Notes: a model not told the origin generated them from the letters alone. A DNA stretch of 17,713 bases from Pelotomaculum_B sp964543575 (GCA_964543575.1 CAZIYV010000066.1:1-17713); one strand, 5' to 3'. Shown: positions 1-5,524, numbered from the stretch's first letter. Program-made: numbers and translations.

Positions 1-947
1 CCGACTACATCAAGAACATGATCACCGGCGCCGCCCAGATGGACGGAGCGATCCTGGTGGTATCAGCAGCCGACGGCCCGATGCCGCAGACCCGTGAGCA
101 CATACTTTTAGCCCGTCAGGTAGATGTTCCCTATATAGTAGTATATCTTAACAAGGCCGACATGGTAGACGACCCCGAACTGCTGGAGCTGGTAGACATG
201 GAAGTGCGCGAGCTTCTGTCCATCTACGAGTTTCCCGGCGACGACCTGCCCATTATCACCGGTTCAGCGCTAAAAGCTATGGAGTGCGCCTGCGGCAAGC
301 GTGACTGCGAGTGGTGCAAATCGATCTGGGAGCTGATGGACGCCGTGGACGAAGCCATACCCACCCCCCAGAGAGCCATCGACAAGCCGTTTTTGATGCC
401 CGTTGAAGACGTGTTCACCATAACCGGGCGCGGCACCGTTGCCACCGGCCGGATCGAGCGCGGCCAGGTCAAAATACAGGAAGAAATTGAGATAGTAGGT
501 CTCAACGAAAAGCCCCGCAAGACCGTGGTAACCGGCGTAGAGATGTTCAGGAAGATCCTGGACAGCGGTCAGGCCGGCGATAACGTGGGCTGTCTTTTGC
601 GCGGTGTAGACCGTAAAGAAGTTGAGCGGGGTCAGGTATTGGCCAAACCCGGCAGTATCAAGCCACTCACGAACTTTTCCGCGGAAGTGTATGTGCTGAC
701 CAAAGAAGAAGGCGGCAGGCACACCCCGTTTTTCAACGGATACCGTCCCCAGTTTTACTTCCGGACCACCGACGTGACCGGAGTAACCACCCTGCCCGAA
801 GGAGTGGAGATGGTCATGCCCGGTGACAACATCCAGATAGATATAGAGCTGATCACCCCCATCGCCATAGAAGAAGGCCTGCGCTTTGCCATTCGTGAAG
901 GCGGCCGCACTGTGGGCGCCGGTGTTGTGACGGGAGTTAAAGCATAA
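1..947 (+). CDS. tuf: Elongation factor Tu, copy 1 (5' end outside window)
   Basis: EF-Tu carries aminoacyl-tRNA to the ribosomal A site as a GTP complex. The window opens inside the G domain: the first two bases finish an Ala codon and the first full codon is Asp at position 3. The preserved part holds NKAD (guanine specificity), the SAL motif, a cysteine-rich insertion C-A-C-G-K-R-D-C-E-W-C, and complete domains 2 and 3 up to the TAA at 945-947. About 85 N-terminal residues are missing compared with the complete copy at 16510-17712. Where both copies are visible I find them identical at every base, including silent sites. It lies upstream of the rpmG promoter, so it probably ends a separate upstream transcript. 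The family assignment is certain. Whether it is a true second gene or an assembly overlap cannot be settled from this window alone. Confidence 0.97.
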   Translation, partial: DYIKNMITGAAQMDGAILVVSAADGPMPQTREHILLARQVDVPYIVVYLNKADMVDDPELLELVDMEVRELLSIYEFPGDDLPIITGSALKAMECACGKRDCEWCKSIWELMDAVDEAIPTPQRAIDKPFLMPVEDVFTITGRGTVATGRIERGQVKIQEEIEIVGLNEKPRKTVVTGVEMFRKILDSGQAGDNVGCLLRGVDRKEVERGQVLAKPGSIKPLTNFSAEVYVLTKEEGGRHTPFFNGYRPQFYFRTTDVTGVTTLPEGVEMVMPGDNIQIDIELITPIAIEEGLRFAIREGGRTVGAGVVTGVKA

Positions 948-948
948 A
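1..948. repeat. 948-bp direct repeat, left copy (tuf duplication)
   Basis: Positions 1-948 match 16766-17713 base for base by eye. The repeat is simply the shared part of two tuf genes. It reaches both window edges, so its true left boundary is not visible. On the right it ends at or after the first base beyond the stop codon, because the window stops there. Confidence 0.95.
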
Positions 949-1207
949 TGAGTCATTTTTAAAAAAGAAAAGAAGTATTGTTAATGCGGAGAAGGGATCG
1001 TTTAGATTCCTTCTCTGTGCCCACTGACTGCTGAAACAGCGTTAAGTGGTATAAAAAGGTAACCATATTGTTAGAATAAGACTAGTGCCCTTGAGCTGGT
1101 TGATCAACCCGTTAAAGGAACAGAGCGGCGCCTGATAGGGAAAAGGATAAGTCATCCGCGCAGGAAATTGGTTGGCGCCAGTTATAACCAGCAGCAAGGG
1201 GAAACTA
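948..1207. other. tuf1-rpmG spacer: hairpins and palindromes, no gene
   Basis: This non-coding stretch shows no convincing reading frame. It contains two neighbouring hairpins (988-1016 and 1021-1049), a perfect 12-bp palindrome GGTTGATCAACC at 1098-1109, and two GGCGCC palindromes near 1128 and 1174 that could pair with each other. No tRNA was found. The 70-codon minus-strand frame across it has no ribosome-binding site or recognisable family. Confidence 0.6.
988..1016 (+). other. Stable hairpin 3' of tuf1, no U-tract
   Basis: Bases 988-999 pair with 1005-1016 over 12 positions, with two G-T wobbles, around a 5-nt loop (gttta). The stem is strong, but the following bases (gtgcccactg) contain no T-run, so this is not a classical intrinsic terminator. 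A second, weaker structure follows at 1021-1049 (CCACT/AGTGG enclosing GCTG-aaa-CAGC). It may mark or protect the 3' end of the tuf1 mRNA, which is inference. Confidence 0.5.
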
Positions 1208-1236
1208 TTGACATCACTTTTTAATTGTGTTAAATT
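1208..1236 (+). promoter_or_regulatory. Promoter of rpmG-secE-nusG
   Basis: A perfect -35 TTGACA lies at 1208-1213. A 17-nt spacer follows, ending in an extended -10 TG dinucleotide (1228-1229), then TAAATT at 1231-1236. Transcription would begin near 1243, leaving a leader of about 58 nt before rpmG. This is the best SigA-type promoter in the first 5 kb and has the same architecture as the one ahead of rpoB. Confidence 0.75.
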
Positions 1237-1300
1237 TGTAAGGTAAATTTTCAAAAAGCGGTACGTTAATTTTTTTTTGGCTTTAGGGGAGGTGGCTCTA

Positions 1301-1450
1301 GTGCGAGTGGGTGTTACTTTGGCCTGTACAGAATGTAAAAGAAGAAACTACACCACTGAAAAAAACAAGAAAAATGATTCTAACAGGATCGAAATGAAAA
1401 AATACTGTAGGTTTTGCCATACGCACACTTTACACAAGGAAACCAGATAA
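1301..1450 (+). CDS. rpmG: 50S ribosomal protein L33, zinc-binding form
   Basis: This 49-residue small ribosomal protein of the large subunit starts at GTG 1301, after an SD-like GGGGAGGTGG near 1287-1294. It has four cysteines in two pairs, C-T-E-C (residues 9-12) and C-R-F-C (36-39), which mark the zinc-coordinating version of L33. The ending T-H-T-L-H-K-E is typical of the family. The length matches the usual 49-50 residues. Its position directly before secE and nusG is the conserved Firmicutes order. Many relatives carry a tRNA-Trp gene between rpmG and secE, but none is visible here. Bacteria with both zinc and zinc-free L33 often regulate the zinc-free paralogue by zinc supply; whether one exists elsewhere in this genome is unknown. 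Confidence 0.95.
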   Translation: MRVGVTLACTECKRRNYTTEKNKKNDSNRIEMKKYCRFCHTHTLHKETR

Positions 1451-1575
1451 TGTTAAGTCATCCTCCTTATCAGGAAAGGGGATGCATCTCCATCAGGTGA
1501 AATTCCCCGGTTTATAAATGTCCCCGCTGAAATGCCCCCAATTAATTGCCGCATCTATATTGGATGATTAACATT
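1449..1575 (+). other. Stem-closed spacer between rpmG and secE (possible structured RNA or MITE-like element)
   Basis: Bases 1449-1463 and 1562-1575 form 14 Watson-Crick pairs with a single bulged G at 1457. They enclose about 98 nt. The left arm begins within the rpmG stop codon. Inside are GGGGA (near 1479) and TCCCC (near 1504), which could form an internal helix, and a GATGCATC palindrome. No target-site duplication is evident at the edges, and no known riboswitch consensus fits. It could be a structured 5' region for secE, a degenerate RNA gene or a small inverted-repeat element. Confidence 0.45.
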
Positions 1576-1615
1576 GCTGGGCGCATTTTAGAAAAAGTTA
1601 AGGATGTGGCGTTTA

Positions 1616-2056
1616 ATGGTTCTCACCAAAAAGCAAGACAATGGCAACAAGAAGAAAGAACAGGGTAAAAAAGAAGCCGGGCCAAACGCAAATAAGGCCA
1701 GGGACTTTACTGCGTCTGATAAAAAAGTCGCGGCTAAAAATACTGGCTTGAAACCGGATAAAAAAGAATCCATCAAGAAGGACCTCGCCTTAATTAAGGA
1801 TAAGAAAGATCTAATAAAGAAAGACACCGCCAAAAAAGAACCGCCGGCAAAAAAAGAAAAAGTTAATTATGTTGAGCTGGTTCAGAAGTTTGTAAAAGGA
1901 ACCCTGAACGAACTGAAAAAAGTTCACTGGCCCAACCGGAAAGAAATAACTGTCTATACTGCGGTTGTCCTGGTGGCGGTAGTGTTTGTGGGAGCCCTGA
2001 TCTGGATTTTTGATTCGGCTTTAAGTGCAATCCTGAAGCAAGTCATACAAAGATAA
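1616..2056 (+). CDS. secE: Preprotein translocase subunit SecE with lysine-rich N-terminal extension
   Basis: SecE is the essential single-helix clamp of the SecYEG protein-conducting channel in the cytoplasmic membrane. Residues 83-146 form the SecE domain: an amphipathic segment (about 86-100), the conserved K-K-V-H-W-P-N-R-K-E (101-110), then one membrane helix (about 111-131). Residues 1-82 are a hydrophilic, low-complexity extension with about 26 lysines, much longer than in the compact SecE of roughly 60 residues common in Firmicutes. I chose ATG 1616 because the SD-like GGATGTGG (1602-1609) lies 6 nt before it. An in-frame ATG at 1604 sits inside that SD and would add M-W-R-L. It precedes nusG, the standard pairing. 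The identification is secure; the function of the extension is unknown. Confidence 0.93.
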   Translation: MVLTKKQDNGNKKKEQGKKEAGPNANKARDFTASDKKVAAKNTGLKPDKKESIKKDLALIKDKKDLIKKDTAKKEPPAKKEKVNYVELVQKFVKGTLNELKKVHWPNRKEITVYTAVVLVAVVFVGALIWIFDSALSAILKQVIQR

Positions 2057-2072
2057 ATTTCCTGAGGGGGTG

Positions 2073-2101
2073 AGGGACCTAACTTACAGGAGAGGGTCCC
2101 T
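2073..2101 (+). promoter_or_regulatory. Hairpin presenting the nusG ribosome-binding site
   Basis: AGGGACC at 2073-2079 pairs with GGTCCCT at 2095-2101. The loop holds the SD sequence AGGAG (2088-2092). A T-G wobble may extend the helix inward. The 3' arm ends at the alternative TTG start (2101) and lies 8 nt before ATG 2110. This could adjust translation of nusG or the choice of start codon, which is inference. Confidence 0.45.
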
Positions 2102-2109
2102 TGTATTTT

Positions 2110-2637
2110 ATGGAGAAAAACTGGTATGTTGTACATACCTATTCCGGTTACGAAAACAAGGTTAAAGCCAACCTTGAGAAGCGCATTGAGTCCATGAATA
2201 TGGAAGAGAAAATCTTTCGTATTCTTGTGCCGATGGAAGATGAGATCGAGATTAAAGACGGCAAGAAGAAGATATCCAAGCGCAAAGTTTTTCCAGGCTA
2301 CGTTCTGGTGGAAATGTTTATGACCGATGATTCGTGGTACGTTGTGCGGAACACGCCTGGGGTGACAGGTTTTGTGGGCTCCGGTTCCAAGCCGATTCCT
2401 TTAAATGAGGCGGAAGCGAAACAGATCATCAGGCAGATGGGTGTCGAAGAACCGCGGGCGCGCATCGATTTTTCCACAGGTGAAAATGTCCGGGTCACAG
2501 CGGGACCCTTTGAGAACTTCATTGGGCAAATCGAAGAAATAAACATTGAAAAGGGTAAAGTAAGAGTAATTATTTCCATGTTTGGCAGGGAAACCCCAAT
2601 AGATTTGGAATTTACCCAGGTTGAAAAGATTTCTTGA
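2110..2637 (+). CDS. nusG: Transcription termination/antitermination protein NusG
   Basis: NusG binds the clamp of RNA polymerase through its N-terminal NGN domain. It modulates pausing and, through its C-terminal KOW domain, contacts Rho or ribosomal protein S10. The NGN domain opens with the signature N-W-Y-V-V-H-T-Y-S-G-Y-E and includes V-F-P-G-Y-V-L-V-E-M and the R-N-T-P-G-V-T-G-F-V-G motif. The KOW part contains G-P-F-E-N-F-I-G and the usual ending (Q-V-E-K-I). ATG 2110 gives 175 residues and the normal family start M-E-K-x-W-Y. A TTG at 2101 adds three residues and is better spaced (8 nt) from AGGAG at 2088-2092, so the true start is open between these two. It follows secE and precedes rplK, as in most bacteria. 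Confidence 0.95.
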   Translation: MEKNWYVVHTYSGYENKVKANLEKRIESMNMEEKIFRILVPMEDEIEIKDGKKKISKRKVFPGYVLVEMFMTDDSWYVVRNTPGVTGFVGSGSKPIPLNEAEAKQIIRQMGVEEPRARIDFSTGENVRVTAGPFENFIGQIEEINIEKGKVRVIISMFGRETPIDLEFTQVEKIS

Positions 2638-2640
2638 TCT

Positions 2641-2678
2641 GGATTCTACATAAGAGGACGTCTCACGTCTTATTATCC
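2641..2678 (+). repeat. Palindromic hairpin in nusG-rplK spacer (heptad-repeat relative)
   Basis: GGAT (2641-2644) pairs with ATCC (2675-2678), ATAAG (2650-2654) with CTTAT (2669-2673), and ACGT (2658-2661) with ACGT (2665-2668) around a ctc loop. The centre GACGTCTCACGTCT is a reverse-orientation relative of the GAGACGTGAGACGTGGGA family found in other spacers here. It ends 5 nt before the rplK SD (GGAGG at 2684-2688). Confidence 0.5.
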
Positions 2679-2699
2679 AAAAAGGAGGTGTGAGTGCGA

Positions 2700-3128
2700 A
2701 TGGCAAAAAGAGTATCTGCAATAGTAAAATTACAGGTCCCGGCGGGCAAAGCGACGCCGGCCCCGCCGGTTGGTCCCGCGTTGGGTCAGCACGGGGTTAA
2801 CATCATGGCTTTTGTGAAGGAGTACAATGAGCGTACCGCTGCACAGGCAGGCCTGATTATACCGGTTGAGATTACCGTTTACGAGGACCGTTCCTTTACC
2901 TTTGTGACCAAGACGCCGCCGGCAGCGGTGCTTCTTAAAAAGGCGGCAGGCCTGGAAAAGGCTTCCGGAGAACCAAATATAAAAAAAGTCGCGAAACTAC
3001 CCCGCTCCAAAGTGCGGGAGATAGCCGAATTGAAAATGCCGGATTTAAACGCGGCCAGTGTTGAGGCAGCGATGCTTATGGTTGAAGGCACGGCCCGCAG
3101 CATGGGGATTGAGATTGTAGAAGGATAA
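2700..3128 (+). CDS. rplK: 50S ribosomal protein L11
   Basis: L11 binds the GTPase-associated region of 23S rRNA at the base of the L7/L12 stalk and is needed for factor-dependent GTP hydrolysis. The 142-residue product, close to the usual 141, starts M-A-K-R-V-S. It has the proline-rich N-terminal signature P-A-P-P-V-G-P-A-L-G-Q-H-G-V-N-I-M (about residues 20-36). Its C-terminal RNA-binding domain ends with the family motif (A-x-S-M-G-I-E-I-V). ATG 2700 was chosen for the conserved start and its distance from GGAGGTG (2684-2690). A GTG at 2694 would add two residues. With rplA it forms the L11 pair, in the standard order after nusG. Confidence 0.98.
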   Translation: MAKRVSAIVKLQVPAGKATPAPPVGPALGQHGVNIMAFVKEYNERTAAQAGLIIPVEITVYEDRSFTFVTKTPPAAVLLKKAAGLEKASGEPNIKKVAKLPRSKVREIAELKMPDLNAASVEAAMLMVEGTARSMGIEIVEG

Positions 3129-3175
3129 CCAGTGGGAGGAAATTTTTCCGTTAACACCACAAGGAGGTTTTAATT

Positions 3176-3874
3176 ATGCCCAAACACGGCAAGAAATTTA
3201 TGGACGCGTCTAAACAAGTTGAGCGGGGCACACTTTATGAGCCGGTCGAAGCTTTTGAACTGGTCAAGAAAGCCGCTCCGGCCAAGTTTGATGAAACTAT
3301 TGAGGTAGCCGTACGGCTGGGGGTGGACCCCCGCCACGCGGACCAGCAGGTGCGCGGCGCTGTGGTCCTGCCGAACGGCACTGGCAAGACCCGTACAGTT
3401 CTTGTGTTTGCCAAGGGGGATAAGGAAAAAGAAGCTAGAGATGCCGGGGCTGATTTTACTGGGGCCGAGGACATGGTGGCCAAGATCCAGCAGGAAGGTT
3501 GGCTTGGGTTTGATGTAGCCATAGCTACCCCCGATATGATGGGTATGGTCGGTAAACTGGGGAGGATTTTGGGCCCCCGCGGACTGATGCCAAACCCTAA
3601 AACCGGGACTGTCACCTTTGATGTAGCCAAAGCGGTAAAGGAAGTAAAAGCGGGTAAAATTGAATACCGGGTAGATAAGGCAGGCAATGTCCATGCTCCT
3701 ATCGGGAAGGTATCTTTTGAAACCGAAAAGCTGCTTGAAAACCTGCGCACGCTGGTTGACGCCCTGGTTCGCGCGAAGCCGGTAGCGGCCAAGGGGCAAT
3801 ACATGAAGGGCATCTCACTTAGTTCGACCATGGGACCGGGTGTCAAGGTTAATGTTCAGAAGGCAACCACTTAA
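3176..3874 (+). CDS. rplA: 50S ribosomal protein L1
   Basis: L1 forms the mobile L1 stalk that guides deacylated tRNA out of the E site. In many bacteria it also represses its own operon by binding an mRNA mimic of its rRNA site. The product has 232 residues, the usual length. Domain II carries the highly conserved G-R-I-L-G-P-R-G-L-M-P-N-P-K-x-G-T-V stretch, and the C-terminal domain I strand includes G-x-S-L-S-S-T-M-G-P-G-V-K-V. The ATG at 3176 lies 8 nt after a perfect AAGGAGG (3161-3167). It is separated from rplK by 47 nt. I did not find a clear L1-binding mimic ahead of rplK. A repeat begins 7 nt beyond its stop codon. Confidence 0.98.
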   Translation: MPKHGKKFMDASKQVERGTLYEPVEAFELVKKAAPAKFDETIEVAVRLGVDPRHADQQVRGAVVLPNGTGKTRTVLVFAKGDKEKEARDAGADFTGAEDMVAKIQQEGWLGFDVAIATPDMMGMVGKLGRILGPRGLMPNPKTGTVTFDVAKAVKEVKAGKIEYRVDKAGNVHAPIGKVSFETEKLLENLRTLVDALVRAKPVAAKGQYMKGISLSSTMGPGVKVNVQKATT

Positions 3875-3880
3875 TAGTTA

Positions 3881-3934
3881 GGACGTGGGAAATGAGACGT
3901 GAGACGTGGGAATGAATGATTGGCTATCAGGTCA
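3881..3934 (+). repeat. 54-bp direct repeat, copy R1
   Basis: This block is identical to 4116-4169, exactly 235 bp downstream. It contains the heptad core GAGACGTGAGACGTGGGA (3894-3911) followed by ATGAATGATTGGCTATCAGG. Weaker similarity to the second copy continues to about 3967 (gaatt, ccatgtc and gacttgcg occur in both). It starts 7 nt after the rplA stop. Confidence 0.9.
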
Positions 3935-3961
3935 ATAAAGTGAATTACCATGTCAAACGAC

Positions 3962-3991
3962 TTGCGACTTGCTACCGAAGGTAGATATATT
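3962..3991 (+). promoter_or_regulatory. Candidate promoter of the L10 leader
   Basis: TTGCGA (3962-3967) and TATATT (3986-3991) are separated by 18 nt. Transcription would begin near 3998, just where the conserved part of the L10 leader begins. The match is moderate, and read-through from rplK-rplA is equally possible. Confidence 0.35.
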
Positions 3992-3997
3992 ATTTTT

Positions 3998-4109
3998 GCT
4001 GTAGACAGCTGGTGCTTTTGCATAATGGCTTACGCGCCGCCAGCCGAGGCCTGTTATCCTAGCGATTAAAAACGCCGGGGCCTCTGTGTATGTCTGCAGA
4101 GGCCTTTTT
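3998..4109 (+). ncRNA. Ribosomal protein L10 leader (autoregulatory attenuator)
   Basis: The segment GTAGACAGCTGGTGC (4001-4015) and the later CGCCAGCCGAGG (about 4038-4049) match, from memory, the conserved halves of the Firmicutes L10 leader. There, L10 or the L10-L7/L12 complex binds a kink-turn-containing stem. GCTGG and CCAGC close the stem, with a small TGC-tttt-GCA-type hairpin inside. Downstream sits an intrinsic terminator (4079-4104). GAGGCC at 4046-4051 is complementary to GGCCTC at 4079-4084, which gives a competing antiterminator. Excess L10 would therefore favour termination before rplJ-rplL. Position and sequence agree well; the exact 5' end is uncertain. Confidence 0.85.
4079..4109 (+). 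terminator. Intrinsic terminator of the L10 attenuator
   Basis: GGCCTCTG (4079-4086) pairs perfectly with CAGAGGCC (4097-4104) across a 10-nt loop and is followed by five Ts (4105-4109). Its 5' arm can alternatively pair with GAGGCC at 4046-4051. It lies 273 nt before rplJ and must be read through for rplJ-rplL expression, unless a promoter lies downstream of it. Confidence 0.85.
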
Positions 4110-4115
4110 GAATTT

Positions 4116-4169
4116 GGACGTGGGAAATGAGACGTGAGACGTGGGAATGAATGATTGGCTATCAGGTCA
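4116..4169 (+). repeat. 54-bp direct repeat, copy R2, running into a nested hairpin
   Basis: This is identical to 3881-3934. Its 3' end leads into a structure absent from R1: TTGGC (4156-4160) can pair with GCCAA (4186-4190), or GGCTA (4158-4162) with TAGCC (4191-4195), around a perfect AATTCC-ccc-GGAATT hairpin (4171-4185). The two repeat copies bracket the L10 leader. Confidence 0.9.
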
Positions 4170-4327
4170 TAATTCCCCCGGAATTGCCAATAGCCATGTC
4201 GACTTGCGGCCAGACTTCAGATAGTCCGGAAATATTATGTTTAACTTTTATGTCAATATTATAGAGCGTGATGCGTCAGAACCGGGATGGGAAAAGGTAC
4301 TTATGACCCTTGAGGAATACCCTTAAA
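4170..4327. other. Spacer between R2 and the inverted repeat, no gene
   Basis: Apart from the hairpin 4171-4185, I see only a weak candidate -10 TATTAT (4257-4262) without a good -35 element. If real, it would give rplJ-rplL transcription that bypasses the attenuator. I have low confidence in it. Confidence 0.3.
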
Positions 4328-4360
4328 CCTCACGTCCCACGTCTCATGTCTCACGACCCA
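4328..4360 (-). repeat. Inverted heptad repeat R3 before the rplJ ribosome-binding site
   Basis: Read on the minus strand, this is a relative of R1/R2. Bases 4335-4353 are complementary to 3893-3911 and to 4128-4146 over 19 positions, with one G-T wobble. The trailing TCTCACGACCCA (4349-4360) recurs ahead of rpoC. It ends 4 nt before the rplJ SD (GGAGG at 4365-4369). Confidence 0.8.
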
Positions 4361-4382
4361 GAGAGGAGGTGTTTTAAGAAAA

Positions 4383-4910
4383 ATGCCTATCAGCAAAGCA
4401 GATAAGGAAATTATTATTCAGGAACTGAAAGAGAAGTTTGAAGGTTCACAGGCCGCTGTTCTTGCCAATTACCGCGGGCTGAACGTGGCAGAGGCCACCA
4501 AACTGCGCCGGCGGTTGCGTGATGCGGGCTGTCAGCTTAGAGTGGCGAAGAATACCCTGGCTAACCTCGCCGCCATACAAACAGGCCTGGAAGGTCTGGG
4601 TCCTTACCTGGAAGGTCAGGTGGCCATAGCGTTTGGCACCGATCCGGTGATGCCGGCCAAAGTACTGACCGAGTTTATCCGTGAAACCAAGAAAATGGAA
4701 ATAAAAGCAGGGATATTGGAAGGCAAGGTTATAGACGCCAGGGGAGTAAGAGAACTGGCCGATCTGCCACCCAGGGAAGTGCTCCTGGCCAAGGTTCTGG
4801 GCGGTATGCAGACTCCGCTGTATGGATTCGCAGGTGTGCTGCAGGGTACTTTACGCAGTTTTGTTTACGCCCTTGAAGCTGTCCGCAAGGTGCGGGCGGG
4901 GGAAGCATAA
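4383..4910 (+). CDS. rplJ: 50S ribosomal protein L10
   Basis: L10 is the base of the ribosomal stalk. Its N-terminal domain binds 23S rRNA, and its C-terminal helix carries the L7/L12 dimers. With L7/L12 it also acts as the repressor of this operon through the leader mRNA. The 175-residue product has the family's N-terminal region (K-A-D-K-E-I-I-I-Q-E-L), the R-x-L-R-x-A-G segment and the V-A-K-N-T-L motif near residue 57. It ends with a long C-terminal helix (Y-G-F-A-G-V-L-Q-G-T-L-R-S-F-V-Y-A-L). ATG 4383 follows a strong GAGAGGAGGTG (4361-4371). It stands between the L10 leader and rplL. Confidence 0.97.
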   Translation: MPISKADKEIIIQELKEKFEGSQAAVLANYRGLNVAEATKLRRRLRDAGCQLRVAKNTLANLAAIQTGLEGLGPYLEGQVAIAFGTDPVMPAKVLTEFIRETKKMEIKAGILEGKVIDARGVRELADLPPREVLLAKVLGGMQTPLYGFAGVLQGTLRSFVYALEAVRKVRAGEA

Positions 4911-4914
4911 ATGA

Positions 4915-4939
4915 GAAATGAGACGTGAGACGTGGGAAT
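4915..4939 (+). repeat. Heptad repeat R4 directly after rplJ
   Basis: These 25 bases are identical to 3889-3913 in R1 and the equivalent part of R2. The repeat starts 4 nt after the rplJ stop codon. It is followed by ACGTCTGACG (4949-4958), which can pair locally with AGACGT in the repeat. A 10-nt AGGTGCGAAT at 4976-4985 matches the start of the two-hairpin element at 13770-13822. Confidence 0.85.
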
Positions 4940-5030
4940 CTACTACTGACGTCTGACGCCGATGACTAAAATCGCAGGTGCGAATAAATATCAGTAAAAA
5001 ATCAACAAAATTTTAGGAGGTTATATAAAA

Positions 5031-5408
5031 ATGTCTAAAGTTCAAGAGATACTTGAAGCAGTAAAAGGGATGACCGTTCTGGAACTGTCTGAACTGGTTA
5101 AGGCGTTTGAAGAGGAATTTGGCGTGAGCGCCGCCGCTCCTATGGCCGTTGCCGCCGCTCCGGGAGCAGCCGCCGCTCCGGTAGAAGTTGAAGAGCAGAC
5201 TGAATTTGATGTTATTCTTACCGCCGTCGGTGAAAAGAAGGTCAACGTGATTAAAGTTGTCAGGGAGATAACCGCTCTCGGCCTGAAAGAGGCAAAGGAT
5301 CTGGTTGACAGCGCTCCTAAACCGGTAAAAGAGAAGATTGCCAAGGAAGAGGCGGAAGCAATCAAAGCCAAGCTGACAGAAGTGGGAGCATCAGTTGATA
5401 TTAAGTAA
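5031..5408 (+). CDS. rplL: 50S ribosomal protein L7/L12
   Basis: L7/L12 is the multicopy stalk protein that recruits and activates translational GTPases. Its 125 residues divide into an N-terminal dimerisation and L10-binding domain (1-32), a flexible Ala/Pro-rich hinge (about 33-50) and a C-terminal factor-binding domain (about 56-125). The last carries the conserved K-V-N-V-I-K-V-V-R-E-I-T-A-L-G-L-K-E-A-K surface. The ATG follows AGGAGG at 5015-5020. Length and layout are normal. It is followed by a strong terminator, so it closes the rplJ-rplL unit. Its partners L10, EF-G and EF-Tu are encoded in the same window. Confidence 0.98.
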   Translation: MSKVQEILEAVKGMTVLELSELVKAFEEEFGVSAAAPMAVAAAPGAAAAPVEVEEQTEFDVILTAVGEKKVNVIKVVREITALGLKEAKDLVDSAPKPVKEKIAKEEAEAIKAKLTEVGASVDIK

Positions 5409-5424
5409 CCATCGCTTATAGCAG

Positions 5425-5465
5425 TAAACCTAAAAAAGGGCTATAGGGGCCCTTTTTTAGGTTTA
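5425..5465 (+). terminator. Strong near-symmetrical terminator after rplL
   Basis: Bases 5425-5441 pair perfectly with 5449-5465 (17 bp, core GGGC/GCCC, 7-nt loop). A six-A tract lies in the left arm and a six-T tract in the right arm, so it could terminate transcription from either side. It separates rplJ-rplL from rpoB-rpoC. Confidence 0.9.
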
Positions 5466-5524
5466 TCGCGCTTGCCAATGTACGCACCATTTAGAATATA
5501 TGACGTTATATTCCTAAAAATACC

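Noticed and set aside
270..956. Long minus-strand frames opposite tuf, rplA, rpoB, rpoC and fusA
   Set aside because: They lie opposite highly conserved genes with strong codon bias, have no start signals of their own and show no family features.
1042..1254. 70-codon minus-strand frame in the tuf1-rpmG spacer
   Set aside because: It has no ribosome-binding site and no recognisable family, overlaps the rpmG promoter, and has an odd composition. It is best explained by chance.
1477..1530. Possible riboswitch between rpmG and secE, because of a GGTGAAATTCCCC string like part of the FMN element
   Set aside because: The other conserved FMN segments are absent and the downstream genes do not fit riboflavin metabolism. 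Only the closing stem of the spacer is kept as an observation.
1451..1603. tRNA gene (tRNA-Trp is common here in relatives)
   Set aside because: There is no acceptor stem with matching T-arm GTTCGA-type loop and no CCA anticodon arm in this stretch.
1849..1861. A7 run in secE as a slippage site
   Set aside because: The frame continues normally to a well conserved SecE domain, and A-runs are expected in such a lysine-rich stretch. No alternative product is evident.
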